DNA of 64,000 bases from Rhizoctonia solani (GCF_016906535.1 NC_057373.1:496001-560000), one strand, 5' to 3'. Positions 22,869 through 35,614 are shown, counted from the first letter of the stretch. A program made the numbers and translations. The notes: generated by a model not told the origin, from the letters alone.

Positions 22869-24317
22869 ATGCCACCCAAGCGCAAGGCAGACACCGAGGA
22901 CGGGCCTGCTAAAAAGAAGGCTGCGACTGCACCCAAGCTGAAGAAATCCAAGGCACCAAATTGGAATGAGGTCAGCATTGAGATCCAGGTCGTCCTCCAT
23001 TAACTTACACTTTGAACAGGACTCCGGTTATTCGAATGAGAAGCCGACAACAGAGTGGGCTAGGAAATGCGTTGACCGCTGGTGGTAAATCTTCTCCTGT
23101 TAACGTTTGATCGATCTGGCCTTGACTTCTCTGTGATTATAATTAGCCTACTGCCACCCTACAACACGAGGATGACCGAGAAGCATTGGCAAGATTACTA
23201 CAAGTGAGTTTGTCCTGTATGTCGTGACAATTTCTGTCCTAATTATTCGGTGCAGTGAACGCTCTGCTCTCGACAAGATCAACTCGTCTGGAGCTCCAGA
23301 ATCGAAAGAAATAGTATCCGAAGAGCTTTGCCAAGATACCTGGAAGATTCTTCGTGGGGCTGCAAGGGATCTGGCTTCGATCGTACTCGGAAGCAAGCTA
23401 GATGACGAAGATCGTAAGAAGCACATTGCTCGTACCTTAATGGGTTCGCTGTATTTTACCGAATTGTGGGGCAACGACGAAGGGTAAGTGGGATTTGGCA
23501 TTCCTGATTTAACCCTATGCTTAATGGTACTATATAGCGACGATACACCCCGTGAAGTGCAGGCCAAATCCCGTCTGTATTCGCCCTTTGGTGTCGGTAC
23601 TTCCATCGACTTTTATTATTTTTATCATCTCCGGCCAAGGATGTTTGGAAAGGGAGAGAGGTTTGCGTCTTTTTGTAAGTAGACGTCTTTAGTGTTCGAG
23701 TGTCTTGCTGAGGTGATGTCTTATTCAGATGCTAAATCCCGGCCAATCGTCGAGATCGACCCTGAAAATCCTACAGCGTGCAGTGCTACCAAACGCAACG
23801 CTAATGGAGCCATAAAGGCTACTTCCGATGCGATTACAGTATTTGACCGAGTATGTTATGTTTTTACTTCGACTCTTTTTGTAGCTTACTGATAAACTTA
23901 ATAGAATGGGAGCAAATCCAAAGGTACCACAGCTGCAAATGTAAAATCATTTGAACAAGCCATATTCGGTGTAAGGGTTGGATGTGAGTACATGATTGAG
24001 CGCTATCTTCGCTGAGTACTAAGATATTCTGCAGTTCTCCCCTGAAACTTGTCGAAATTCTCTTTGCGGCGGGGACGGTAATGCGCTACCGAGAACAGGA
24101 CAAGGAATCCCCGAAATCAGTCTTGGCTAAGTTCCACTACTTTGATGGTGAAACTAACGGGCGAGCCCTCTTGGCTGAGGAACTGAAACTATTGGCTGAA
24201 CTTGAGGCCAGGGAGCCAGCTAGCCCCGAGGTATGCATTCCTCAACGTATGTTGCTGTTGGCTCGCCAAGGAGATGGTGGAAGCGAGCCGGGCCCCAGCA
24301 ACCAAGTGAGTGCTTAG
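22869..24317 (+). CDS. Conserved hypothetical protein, eight exons, possible late frameshift
   Basis: Exons 22869-22970, 23020-23084, 23147-23203, 23256-23483, 23538-23674, 23729-23850, 23905-23983 and 24035-24317. The protein starts MPPKRKADTEDGPAKKKAA, a basic, nuclear-localisation-like start. It continues with TRMTEKHWQDYY, DLASIVLGSKLDDEDRKKH, TLMGSLYFTELWG, SPFGVGTSIDFYYFYHLRP, RPIVEIDPENPTA and EILFAAGTVMRYREQDKES. Frames agree for the first seven exons. Joining the seventh to the eighth (VRVG to LKLVEIL) does not keep the frame with any GT donor that I can find, so a 1-nt indel near 23980-24040 is likely. The basic start suggests nuclear location. It resembles a lineage-specific multi-copy family, possibly transposon-derived, but I cannot name it. 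Confidence 0.55.
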
Positions 24318-24788
24318 AATAATGTACTCAAGTGCCTACTGTGTGTTTGATTTTATGGCAATCGTAGTGTAGTGTTTTTGTAATACATATTTATACATGT
24401 GCCACGCCGATTTTTATTCATGCTAAAAACCGTCATTGAGCGCACCAGTGTACAGTCAGATCTCGGCGTCCGCTCGAGCCTGACAGGTCCGGCGAGTATT
24501 AGCTTGAAGGTTGTCGCTGTGTTACAGAACATCCTTTTGAGTCAACCGCTGATAAGCTATCGTGACTCGCCTTGATCAAGGAACTGTGGCGTCAGTTGTG
24601 TACATTTCCCACAGCCACATCGACACATGGTGGCCGCATGGTTACCATATTTAGAAAGGCTACCAAATGTACTCCGCCCCATGCGGTCATTCCGCCCGAG
24701 CACCCCACCAACCGAGCTTGGGCCCCGACTGTATAAGTAACTCCGATCACCAGATCGTAGCTGGAATTACCTTGCCTCCCCCACAAGC
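24318..24788. other. Intergenic, no gene seen
   Basis: Between the hypothetical gene and the broken F-box-like gene. No supportable feature. Confidence 0.35.
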
Positions 24789-25519
24789 ATGCCCCCTGCG
24801 TCTAACAAGCGACCAAAAAAATTGTCCACTTGTGACGGACCCAACAATGACTTCACCTCGCGTTCCCCCACTTTAACTCCAGAAACACTTGGGCGCAAAG
24901 GCTTTCTCGCTTTCCCGGATGAACTTGTCTACCTAATATTGTCTTACTACACCGAGATTAAGATAGAAGATATCCTTGTTAACTCTACTTCACTTCCCAA
25001 CCACTTTTTGGACCGATTCAAAGCACTTCGAAATCTCTCTCAACTCTGTCAGCTCTCAAGAAAAATGTATCTACCACTACTATGGGAGCAAGTTCAGATC
25101 TGCGTGGCCACCGGAGGCGCCTGGTATAGAGAGCACGGAAAAAACATGGAAAGGAAGTCTGAAGGATTATTGAAAAGTCCCCATCTATGGCCATATGTTC
25201 GGTGAGTCACTTTTACATTTGTTTTGCTTTTGCCTATTTAATCCAAACACCAGGACCCTCACAGTTTGCTTCACACGTTTTGAACCACGCAAAGTAATCT
25301 CTCCGTTCATTCGACTACTCAAAGCTCTACCAAATCTTCAGACCCTTGAAATACCTCACGCACACAGCTCCATGACTTCCATACTTAAAAGCTATTTTGA
25401 GGGCAATGTGTTTCCAACTATCCAAAAGGTAGTTATGCCTACATGCGCCCATGAAATACTACAATGTTGCCCAGGTATACAAGAAGTGACTTGCAATGAG
25501 GGTGGTGGCGGTACCTTAG

Positions 25520-26078
25520 TGTTGTGCACCACTGTAAGGTGGGCACACGCTGGTGGAGTTGGGCGCTTAAGGCCGTACTACTACAAGCAACACGTACGTA
25601 ATCTAACTAATAAGGCTATACTACTTCCGCTTAAGGCGGACTACTACTACTAAACTAATGCGAAGGGGCCTTAGGCCTGGAGGTGTGGTGAGTTAAGGGG
25701 TGGTGAGCGTCTGAGTACTACTGGGGGCCTGCTACTTAGCTGGCTGACTAATCCTCCTCAATGAATATGAGACAAGGTAAAATTGACTTGGGATCTCCAA
25801 GCAATTTTCCTGCTGTTTATATAGACAAAGGGGAAAGTATATACATGGTCTGTGCGTGAGATAAGGAAGCGTCCATGTGAAAAGAAGCCTGCTGCGGGCT
25901 GTGCAGAAGCGTGGATTTCTCCTAAGCGCCCTTGGCACGGCATCTTGGCGCAGCATCTTGGCATAATAAGCGCCGAGATCACGTGATCGAAAAACAAAAG
26001 ATATCAAGTCCGTAAAAAATACTAAAAATAATAGAAAAATCGTGCGATTCTAATGGTATATGTTAGGAGGTTATAACA
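25520..26078 (-). mobile_element. Solo LTR (Ty3/gypsy family), TSD CTTAG
   Basis: A 559-bp sequence that begins TGTTGTGCACC and ends GGTTATAACA on the plus strand, flanked by CTTAG at 25515-25519 and 26079-26083. It is similar over its length to the LTRs of the element at 26483-37891. Its sense strand, judged from the polypurine tract of that full element, is minus. No internal sequence remains, so it arose by LTR-LTR recombination. It sits inside exon 2 of an F-box-like gene. Confidence 0.9.
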
Positions 26079-26482
26079 CTTAGTTAGCGCCCTGGTCAGT
26101 GCAGGATGTAGCAGTCTGGAGGTTTTGGAAGGGATTGCTGCCGGTCCATTGCAGATGAAACATCAGTACTGTTGGCAAACTTTTGTAAGACCTTTTTGCT
26201 AAGTTCCATCATAGGACTTGTTAATCAGCGCCCCCCATTAAGGCAGGTTCAGATAAATGTTCGGATGAAAGATGTGAGTAAAGGCTGACACCGCATACAA
26301 GAACTTCTAATTCAAGCACACACTCCCAGCCCAAAAAGAACATTAAAAGCTTTTCCAAGTTCCCTTCTCTTTGTGTGATTGAACTTGACAGTGGACAAGA
26401 AGATGTTGGACCTTTGGTGAAAATTGCAACAGACACGCTACGTAGTTGTGCTATGCCTCCCTGGTGGTTCAAAGAAAACTTG

Positions 26483-28558
26483 TGTTGTACACCACTGTAA
26501 GGTGGGTACGCGCTGGTGGAGGCGGGCGCTTGTGGCCGTACTACTACACTGGCTTATGTAATCTCACTGACTAAGGCTAACTACTAACTACTAAGTTGCT
26601 TAAGGCGACGACTAACTATCTACTGTCAATGCAGAGGGCCTGAGGCCTGGAGGTGTGGTAGGTCAGATAAGGGGGTGAGTGCTACTGATACTACTTGGGG
26701 GCCGGCTACTTAGCTGGCTGGCTACCTTCTCTAATGTGTAAGAGACAAGGTAAAATTGACTTGGTATCTCCAAGCAATTTCCCTGCTGTATATATAGAAG
26801 AGGGTGCACTATTTACATGGTCTGTGCGCGTGAGAAAAGAAGTACAGGTGTGAAATAAGAAGCGTGCTGCGGACTGCGCAGAAGCGTGGATTTCTCCTAA
26901 GCGCCCTTGGCATGGCATCTTGGCGCGGCATCTCGGCATAATAAGCGCCGAGATCACGTGATCAAAAAACATGAGATATCAAGTCCGTAAAAAATACTAA
27001 AATTAATAGAAAATTCGTCCAATTCTGATGGTGTTATGGATATGACATTTCCTCATTAATCTGTACTTATTTTTAATTACACTAGTAATCTTACAGTAAA
27101 CAAATGAGATAAAGATGCGAACTAAGGTTTTCAAGGTCCCTCTATCCAATGGTGGCCTTTACAAAACCTATAAACCTCAGGAATACCCTCAATATGCGAT
27201 GCCTTTCGCATATATGCTGTTTTCTCACTCATTTAAATACATATAAATTCAGCCAAGTAGATAAACAGTAACAAGTAATATTTCTCTTGTTTGTAGTATT
27301 TATTATTCAAGATTCTATCTTGTGGCTACACACAGAAATATTCAGGGTCCCCCCTGTCGCATAGGCAAGTGCTCCGGCGCTTAATCAGCCCTTAAGCGCC
27401 GACGCACTAAATGCGCCTTTTCTCCATCACCCGGGCATCCCACACTGCCGAATCGCTTGCGCTTAGGTGCGCATGTTTGTGCGCTCCAGAACGCTGGGTC
27501 AAACTCCCAAAACGGATAACATTTGGCTGAGTTATGCCCCATTTACTGTAAGTACCCAATGCAGAGGTATCCTACCTTTGGGACTGTTTACTCCAAGGAT
27601 GAAACACTTAGCCTTGGGACATCTAAGGACCCACACAGGTAAATAATGCCTTGGGGCAAATATTAGGATCTGTTGTTTGTTTACTATGTACCAAAGTATT
27701 GGCTCCCTCAAGTGTTTCAGTTGCCACATATACCTCCTGTACCCCTCTTGGTATCAATCATGTATATACTTGTTTGTGCGCCTTCTCAGGGTATAAAAGG
27801 ACCCTGTGAAGACGCTTCTAATGCATCCATTTTTATCCACTCTTATATATTGACATATACACACAAGCCTTTAACAGCTTATCTGCGCATTTACTTTAGT
27901 GATTGACTCACTGTAAATAGCATAGGAGGTTATTCGGCGCACTAAGACCATAGGCCAGTCCCAACAGACACAGGGTAACCTATTAGTGTACTTACTGCAA
28001 CCCTGTGCCCCTTGACTGTCACAGTTGTTGAGTTCAACATTGAGTATAGTGCGACGGTACTGTAAGGATTGTTGTGATTGAGTGATAGTGTTTCAATCCA
28101 CCATACCCCCTATATTGTAGATAGCTTTATCTACAATATCTCATAAATCCTAGATATATTTAGGTAAACCCCATAAGTCTTAAGTCTTACTTAAGCATAT
28201 ATAAGTCCCATACTTATTAGGCAAATCCTATAAATCCTGTACATTAGTCAGGTAACCCTCTTACTTAAGGTACTATCCTAGAGACCTTAAGTATACATAC
28301 CCTAGTCACTTAGGCTTAAGTAACATTAGTCTAAGGTACTATACATAACCAACCACCTGCACTTCATAGTTGCTAGACTATTTGTTAGGAGTTGTTATTC
28401 CTGATAACCTAGCCTATATTGTGCATATATTCTGTGCATATATTCTGATTCTTAATACTAGTTCTTAGTTATTCCCATATACCTTTTGTATATAATTCTT
28501 TCTTACTCCTGTACTTGCACAACTCTTAACAGATGGTATATGTAAGGAGGTTGTAACA
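26483..28558 (-). repeat. 3' LTR of the gypsy element, interrupted by a solo LTR
   Basis: LTR sequence runs 26483-27031 and resumes at 28537 (after the duplicated GATGG at 28532-28536), ending ...GTTGTAACA at 28558. The interrupting segment is 27032-28531. After subtraction the length is 571 bp, identical to the 5' LTR. Confidence 0.9.
27032..28531. mobile_element. 1500-bp solo LTR of an unrelated family, TSD GATGG
   Basis: It begins TGTTATGGATATGAC and ends CAACTCTTAACA, flanked on both sides by GATGG (27027-27031 and 28532-28536). The TG...CA ends and 5-bp duplication identify it as an integrase product. It has no coding capacity. A TATA-like tataaaag at 27792-27799 on the plus strand suggests that the sense strand may be plus. 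It is different in sequence from the other LTRs in the window. Confidence 0.8.
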
Positions 28559-28571
28559 TTGCCCCCCCCTT
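28559..28571 (-). other. Polypurine tract of the gypsy element
   Basis: On the minus strand AAGGGGGGGGCAA lies directly before the 3' LTR and overlaps the pol stop codon. It is the plus-strand primer site for reverse transcription and fixes the element's orientation. Confidence 0.8.
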
Positions 28572-28977
28572 AAAGGCTTTTGGCGGCGTCACGAGCCTTT
28601 CTGAGTCTAGCCTGGTTGAAGCGCTTGATCTCTTCCTGGCTGTGTTTTAGTAGTTCCTCGGGCTCCCAGGAGTTGTCTTCTGGACCGTAACCTCTCCATT
28701 TATTAAATAAAACCATTTACCCTGTTGTCGCTTGGAGTCAATGATTTGCTCAACCTCGTATTCCTCTTCTCCCTCTATTGTTTCAGGGGGGGGTCGTTCC
28801 GGGAATGGCTGGTTTGGGGATTCATGGACTCTGGAGATTAACCCAATGTAAAAGACGTCATGGATCTTCAAGGTTTCCGGTAACTCTAGGCGGTAGGCGT
28901 GGCTGGAGACCTTCTTGATGATTTTGAAGGGGCCAAGTTGTTTAGGGTCCAGCTTATTTGAATTGGTCCTGAGTTCT

Positions 28978-29538
28978 TGTTACAACCTCCTAACATATAC
29001 CATTAGAATCGCCTGAATTTTCTCTTATTTTTAGTATTTTTTACGGACTCAATATCTTTTGTTTTTCGATCACGTGATCTCGGCGCTTATTATGCCGAGA
29101 TGCCGCGCCGAGATGCCGTGCCAAGGGCGCTTAGGAGAAATCCACGCTTCTGCGCAGTCCGCAGCACGCTTCTCTTTTTACATGTAGGCTTCTATTCACA
29201 CACGCACAGACCACATGTAGTTAGTAGTATTGTCTATATATACAGCAGGAAAATTGCTTGGAAACCCCAAGTCGATTTTACCTCGTCTCTTACTCATTAG
29301 AGGAGGATATCAGAAGCCAGCTAAGTAGCCGGCCTTAGTCATCTCAGAAGATAACCCTTTATATTCACTCACCACACCTCCTAGGCCTAAGGCCCCCTCA
29401 TCGACAGTAGATAGTATTAGGGCGCCTTAAGCGCTAAGTAGTATAGCCTTAGAGTAGATTACTTGAGCATTGTCTGTAGTAGTTACGGCCCTAAGCGCCC
29501 ACCACTAGCGAGTACCCACATTACAGTGGTGTACGACA
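28978..29538 (+). mobile_element. Solo LTR of the same gypsy family inside pol, TSD GTTCT
   Basis: A 561-bp LTR in inverted orientation to the host element's LTRs (begins TGTTACAACCTCC and ends GTGTACGACA on plus). It is flanked by GTTCT at 28973-28977 and 29539-29543. Pol reads continuously across it when one GTTCT and the LTR are ignored (WLDGKNVEL then RTNSNKLDPKQLGP), proving insertion into a pre-existing element. Confidence 0.92.
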
Positions 29539-32418
29539 GTTCTACGTTCTTCCCATCTAGCCAGACTTTTTTGCCTACTGAATACTCCGGTATTATTCCT
29601 TTGTCCCTGGCCATCTGTTCTTTGCTCATTCTGAGGGCTGATTCGGCTTCTTTCCATTCTTGGGCTAGTGTGTCTGCCACTGCATCTGCTTCTGGGACGT
29701 TGGCTGGGATGTTGGAGGGGTTCATTACCGGGTTTTGTCCATAGACAAGTTCAAAGGGCGTTTTCCCGGTTGCCGCATGTTTGGCGTTGTTGTAAGCGTA
29801 CTCAGCCAAAGGCAACCAAGTGGCCCAGTCCGAATGATCAGCGGCTACGTAGGAGCGTAGGTAAAACTCAATAAACTGGTTCACTCTTTCTGTCTGTCCG
29901 TCTGATTCAGGGTGGTACGCAGAGGAAAACGCTGGTTTGACTCCAAGCCGTTGGTAGAGGGCCCTTAAGAATTTCCCGGTGAAGGTAGTTCCGCGGTCAG
30001 AGATTGTTTTGACCGGTAATCCATGAAGTTTCCATACATGGGTGATGAATAGGTCTGCAAGTCCTTTGGCGGTAACCTTCTTAGAAGTGGGGATGAAATG
30101 CCCAAACTTGGAGAATGAATCAATTACCACTAAGATAGCATTGTGGCCCTGTGACTTAGGAAAACCGGTAATAAAATTGTAGGATATTGTGTGGAACGGG
30201 AAGGGAGGAACTTCTAAGGGCTTCAGGGCAATGACAGGGCGTGAGCGCGGCGATTAGCTTGACAGGTGGGACAACATTCTACCCATTCCTTGGCGGATGA
30301 CTTCATTCCTGGCCACCAGTAATTACAGCTCAGGAGTTCTAGGGTTCTTTGCTGTCCAGGGTGCCCTGCCAGGGGTGAGTCGTGGAATTCTTTGAGTAGT
30401 TGTTCCTTTAGGGCTTCTGAGTCTGGGACAACTAGTTTACCACGATACCAGAGGAGGTCTTCTTCCCAGTCATAATCTCTATATGCCTTACGAATGGAAG
30501 GAGGAGCGTTGTCCGCGTCTTCTGTGAGGAACTGGATAATGGACTCAAGGGATGGGTCTTCCCTAAGCTTGGTGCGGATCTCCGTGACAATTTCCAGTTC
30601 TTCTTCTGACGTGTTGGCAAAGACTTCTGCGGGGAGCATGACTTCTGGTTCTGAGGGGTTGTTGACATAGTCTGCCCGTCTGGACAATGCATCTGGCTTA
30701 CCCAACTGTTTCCCTGGTTGGTAGTGGATCTCAAAGTTAAAGTTGCTCAAGAATATGCGCCATTGGGCATGTCTGCAATTGAAGGTTCTGGCCTGCATCC
30801 AATATTCCAAATTTCAATGATCTGTGAACACCTGTATGGGTTTGTCTGTTGCTTCTAAGAAGATACGCCATTCCTCTAGGGCTTTGATGATGGCCAGAAG
30901 TTCCTTGTTGTGGGTGTCATAGTTTGCCTCTGCCCCTGAGAACAACTTAGACATATAGGCAATAGGGTGTAATTGATTGTCTGGTCCCCTCTGGCTTAGT
31001 ATGGCGCCCATAGCTACTCCCGATGCATCTGTTTCCAAGTAATAGGGTAGGTTTGGGTTGGAATGGATGAGGACCAGTGACTGGGTGACAAGGAGTTTCA
31101 GTTCCTGGAACGCTGCTTCCTCTAGGTTACCCCATGACCAGGGGGTTTCCTTTTTGGTGAGGTTGTGGAGGGGGCGTGCAACCGAGCTGAAATTGGGAAT
31201 GAATTGTCTAAGATAGTTGACAAAACCAAGGAAGGCCTGAACTTGCTTGACTGTTCTGGGTGTGGCCAGGAAGTGACGGCTTCTATCTTCTTTTGATCCA
31301 TTGAGAAGCCTGCAGGTGAGATGACAATTCCTAGATAATCTACGGTGGTAACGTGGAAGTGACATTTGGACAGCTTGCAGAACAACTGGTTCTTCAATAG
31401 GCGTGATAGGACTTCCCTGACGTGGGTTGGATGGTCCTCAGGTCTTTCTGAGAAGATCAGTATGTCATCCAGGTATATGACCACAGTGACGTCAATAAGA
31501 TCCCTGAATAAGTTGTTCATAAATGTTGGAATGCTGCGGGGGCATTGGTAAGACCAAAAGGCATAACTAGGTATTCGAATAGGCCATATTTGGTTCTGAA
31601 GGCCGTTTTCCATTCATCACCTTCCTTGATTCGAACATTATTATACCCCCAGCGTAGGTCCAGTTTAGTGAAGACTTTGGCATGCCTAAGTTTAGCCATG
31701 AGATTGTCCTGCCTTGGTAAAGGATATACGTTTTTATGGGTGACGTCATTCAGCTTTCTATAATCAACAACTAGCCTGAGGGATCCGTCTGCTTTTTTCA
31801 CAAACATGACTGGGGCACCTGCCGAGGAGGTACTAGGGCGGATCTTGCCTGTTGCTAGCTCCTCATCAATGTGTTGTTTCAGCGCCTTGGATTCTGCGTC
31901 AGTCATGCCATAAATTGGACCAGGTGAAAGTTTGGCATCCGGTAATAAATCAATAGCTATATCGTATTCCCTATGGGGGGGTAAGACTTTGAACTCTTCT
32001 TCCCCAAAGACCTTAGCGAATTCATGGTACTGTCCCGGAAGGTCAGCTAATGGGTTGATATCTGCTTCTTCTTCGGATGCTATTAGGGCCTGTTCAGGAA
32101 ACGTGACAAGTCCCTGTTGCCAGTCAATCAAGGGGGATTCCAATGTGAGCCATGTCATGCCAAGGATAGCCGGGGTGTTACCAATGGGGCAAACAAGAAA
32201 AGGAATGTGGTGGAAATGGCCGTTGGCCAAGACTGCAAGTTGAACCTGGTGCCATATGCGACCAGTCTGAGATATTGTACCATCTAACATTCTCACTACT
32301 TGTGGGTTTTTGAGTAGGGTTTTTGGGATTTTGAGTTTTTCTACTAGAGCGGGGGATATGAAATTGGAGGTAGCGCCGGAGTCTATAAGGGTTTTGATGG
32401 GTTCTGCCTGGGAGTTTC

Positions 32419-32857
32419 TGTCATGACCCATGCCTTTGCTGGCATGTCTCCTGACCAAGCCACCTACTAATAGGATATTCCACAGTCTTTAGAAGGCCGC
32501 ATATACTCACATATATGCAGTCCAAACTGTCATTACTCTAAGGGCTCATGACTTAGAGACTGACAGTCCACCAGGTCACATGACCTCCCCCCCTCCAGTC
32601 CTTTATCAAATACTATACTAAACTACTACGGATTTGAGGTGGGGGGGGGGGGATGACATAATCTCTTCTATAATAATATAATATTCAGACCTTGCCCGCG
32701 GGCTCCATTAACATTGGCCCGCGGCTAGGGGGGCGGGGGGAGTGCAACGTCCCCCAGCAACTATATTATTAATATATCACTGTGCATCATATATACTATA
32801 TATATCTTTGACAGTGGATATATATGGTAATAACCCCTCCAGATATGGGTTATGACA
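32419..32857 (+). repeat. 5' LTR of the non-autonomous element
   Basis: 439 bp, TGTCATGACCC...TTATGACA, including a G homopolymer near 32641-32652 and a GC-rich patch with cccgcggg-type words. It differs from the 3' LTR mainly by homopolymer length and small indels. Confidence 0.88.
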
Positions 32858-34262
32858 TTGAAATCAAGCTGCTTACCTATACCAGTATATATATACATAT
32901 ATATGTGTATATGTATTGCCTATAGGGGATGTAGGGATGACTAATGCCCCACATCAATGATGCATCATATATATGAAGAATGAAGGTCAACCCCTTGATA
33001 CTTGGATTACCTTAAATGGTAACTCTCCTTCCAAAACAGGAAATACCTAGGTCAAGAAGGTATTGACTGAGGAGTTACCAAATAAGGAAGTCCACCTTCC
33101 CTTTTGGGAAGATGACAAATCAACCATGACAAATCCAATCATGCTTAGTCATCAATGATTATGTAATTGATGATTATGTAATTGATGCTGACAAAGATGG
33201 AGTAGTCATGAATTTGATTTGACATAGCCACATCACATGATCAAATATGCCATTTCAAATCATGTCCCATTTGTCATGGTAATGCCACTGTCATGTGATT
33301 GTGGCTGTGCGGGTGACTGGCTATCCTGGGCCGGATTGGGGAATAGGATTACCATAAAAGGAAATTTGGATGAGTCATATTGGAGTGTGGCTGTGCACAC
33401 CATGTGGATGACTCACCCTTCTAGAAGGTTCTGGAGCTTCTTTTCTTCCAACTTCTTCCAAATATAGTATCTTCTCCACCGGAACTTCTTTTCACCAGTT
33501 CTTTTACTGCTTTCTGATTGGCTAATCAAAGAAGACCCTGATGCTTCTTTGACTCATAGTGCTTCTTGAGGCTGTGCTGCAATTTGAAATATGTATATAG
33601 ACCCAAGTGAAGCCCAGGTATATAAAGGGGTGGGGACAGCTGCTTAAAAACCAGCTTGTTTTTCCCCCCTGTCTTTGAACCCAAAAACTTAGATAGGTCC
33701 AGGGAGGCATGCTCCCTTAATGTGTGAACTTGTGACCATTTATTGGTGATCACATGACCATTGTGTGTAAACATGAGTAAACATTTGATATCATGAACTC
33801 TCTCTATCATGATGTCAGAACATTAAGGTCTCCTTCAGGCAATGGAATGCTTTTGGTCCAGCTTCCATTCCCTTATCCTTGCTTAATCAACCATATATCT
33901 AACTAGTAATCATACCTTTCCCAAGTCAGCATAGGTCAAGATCATACTACTTACTCAGAAGGGACTGAGTCTTACAACATTGAGTACTACTTCTTACTCT
34001 TTCTGAGGGGGTTTAGGGTCCCCCCTCTATCTAGGTCATAGGAATAATAAGGTTCTTGGAGAGGGGAGAGCTTGGTTCAATTCCAGCTAACCTTACCTAT
34101 TGACATATCTACTTATACTCAATGATCAACAACTTTTCCATTATAAGGAAGAAGTCTTTCTTACCTATCAGTCAACTCTTGCTTCAAGACTACTTGAGAG
34201 GATTGATCTTCACCTCTAGCACACAGACATATGGTTAAGCACCCTTTCCATCAGTTTGATCA

Positions 34263-34694
34263 GTACTTCCTTGGACCATGGTAGGGAGGGTAGAGTGTGT
34301 GGTCTGCTAAAAGGCTGGATCATCCCCAGCTAGCTTTACCTCTCCTACTTCATGGTCTTTCATCTGCTTTGGGTCAGTAAGGCTCTTGGTCTAGCTCTAT
34401 AAGTCTGGTTCAATTCCAGCTAGCCTTACTTGGACCCTGGGAGGGAAGAAGACAGTCTCTAAATGGCTGCAAATATTGGTACTTCCTTAGATCATGGTGG
34501 GGATGGTAGAGTGTGTGGTCTGCTAAAAGGCTGGATCATCCCCAGCTAGCTTTACCTCTCCTACTTCATGATCTTTTATCTGCTTCAGGATCAGTAAGGC
34601 TCTTGGTCTAGCTCTATAAGTCTGGTTCAATTCCAGCTAGCCTTACTTGAACCCTGGGAGGGAAGAAGGCAGTGATGAATGACTGCAAATATTG
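34263..34694 (+). repeat. Tandem duplication of a 216-bp unit
   Basis: 34263-34478 and 34479-34694 are 216 bp each and align end to end. Both begin gtacttcctt and end gcaaatattg, with scattered differences (for example ggaccatggt versus agatcatggt). Each unit contains two copies of an ttccagctagc/ccccagctagc-like motif. There is no coding capacity. The unit lies in the internal region of the non-autonomous LTR element. Confidence 0.85.
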
Positions 34695-35054
34695 AACAAA
34701 CAGCATTTCATTGAAAATTGGTCAAGTCATTTTCAATCAGTGCAATTTCAGGTCCCCTAAAACTTGCACTAAAAGGGGGATAGAGTAGAGAGAAGAAAGT
34801 AGGGTTACAGGGTGGTAACTACTCCAAGGTCAAGAGGAGAGTTACAACCATGTCACTACTTTCAACTAAAGGCTATGGAGGATGGACTATCAAGATGAAC
34901 CATGTGTAGTTGGCCAATGACTGTTGGCCAATTACTGTCAAAAAATGGGAAATTTTTTTTCTGTCCATTCAGTGCTGGTATCCTGTTAGAGGTAGCTTTC
35001 CTCTTATTTTGCACAGATCTAGGTCCCCTAGACTTGTGCTTAAAAGGGGGGCAA

Positions 35055-35486
35055 TGTCATGACCCATGCCTTTGCTGGCATGTCTCCTGACCAAGCCACC
35101 TACTAATAGGATATTCCACAGTCTTTAGAAGGCCGCATATACTCACATATATGCAGTCCAAACTGTCATTACTCTAAGGGCTCATGACTTAGAGACTGAC
35201 AGTCCACCAGGTCACATGACCTCCCCCCCTCCAGTCCTTTATCAAATACTATACTAAACTACTACGGATTTGAGGTGGGGGGGGGATGACATAATCTCTT
35301 CTATAATAATATAATATTCAGACCTTGCCCGCGGGCTCCATTAACATTGGCCCGCGGCTAGGGGGGCGGGGAGTGCAACGTCCCCCAGCAACTTATATTA
35401 TTAATATATCACTGTGCATCATATACTATATATATCTTTGACAGTGGATATATATGGTAATAACCCTCCAGATATGGGTTATGACA
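35055..35486 (+). repeat. 3' LTR of the non-autonomous element
   Basis: 432 bp, beginning TGTCATGACCC and ending TTATGACA, preceded by a polypurine tract. Confidence 0.88.
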
Positions 35487-35614
35487 GTTTTGGATGTGTA
35501 GATCAATGAATAATAGCGGTTTTTTATTTGAATCAAGTCCAACAGAAACAAATTCTACGCAAGTATCTACAGTGTCCTTTTTTGGAGTTGGGGGCTTGGC
35601 AGCAGTCCTTGACT

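Larger units (their letters stand above)
32419..35486 (+). mobile_element. Non-autonomous LTR element without coding sequence (TRIM/LARD-like)
   Basis: Two direct LTRs (32419-32857 and 35055-35486, both TGTCATGACCC...GGGTTATGACA) flank about 2.2 kb that has no significant open frame. Next to the 3' LTR is a polypurine tract (AAAAGGGGGGCAA, 35042-35054), like that of the host gypsy element, so this copy is oriented plus. The flanks are GTTTC (32414-32418) and GTTTT (35487-35491), a 5-bp duplication with one mismatch. It interrupts pol just before the protease motif. An internal 216-bp segment is tandemly duplicated (34263-34694). Mobilisation must come from enzymes in trans; the shared PPT hints at gypsy enzymes, which is inference. 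Confidence 0.88.
28570..35560 (-). pseudogene. pol: gypsy pol (protease, RT, RNase H, integrase, chromodomain), disrupted
   Basis: Pol segments on the minus strand, in order. FVSVGLDSNKKPLLFIDL lies just right of 35492, then a 3.07-kb insertion, then aspartic protease ([14 protein letters not shown]) and RT (32418-31517, [12 protein letters not shown]). RT continues in a new frame from about 31530 with the catalytic YLDDILIF. A further frameshift lies near 31262 and then RNase H (LETDASGVAMGAILSQ). A stop at 30814-30816 sits where TDHRNL is expected. The H2C2 zinc finger is HPGQQRTLELL..CPTC. A frameshift near 30240 precedes the integrase core with its acidic triad in VVIDSFSKFGHF, ISDRGTTFTGKF and ESDGQTERVNQFIE. 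A solo LTR (28978-29538) follows, then the chromodomain part (LKIHDVFYIGLISRV, EEEYEVEQIIDSK) with a frameshift at about 28708. The element cannot make active pol. Confidence 0.9.

Noticed and set aside
27532..27906. Short frames inside the 1500-bp solo LTR
   Set aside because: They have no similarity to any protein and lie in sequence bounded by a target duplication.
34263..34694. CRISPR-like array
   Set aside because: There are only two long tandem units with no short repeat-spacer structure, in a eukaryotic retroelement.
33237..35090. Small open frames within the non-autonomous LTR element
   Set aside because: All are short, in AT-rich repeat DNA and not conserved between the two 216-bp units.
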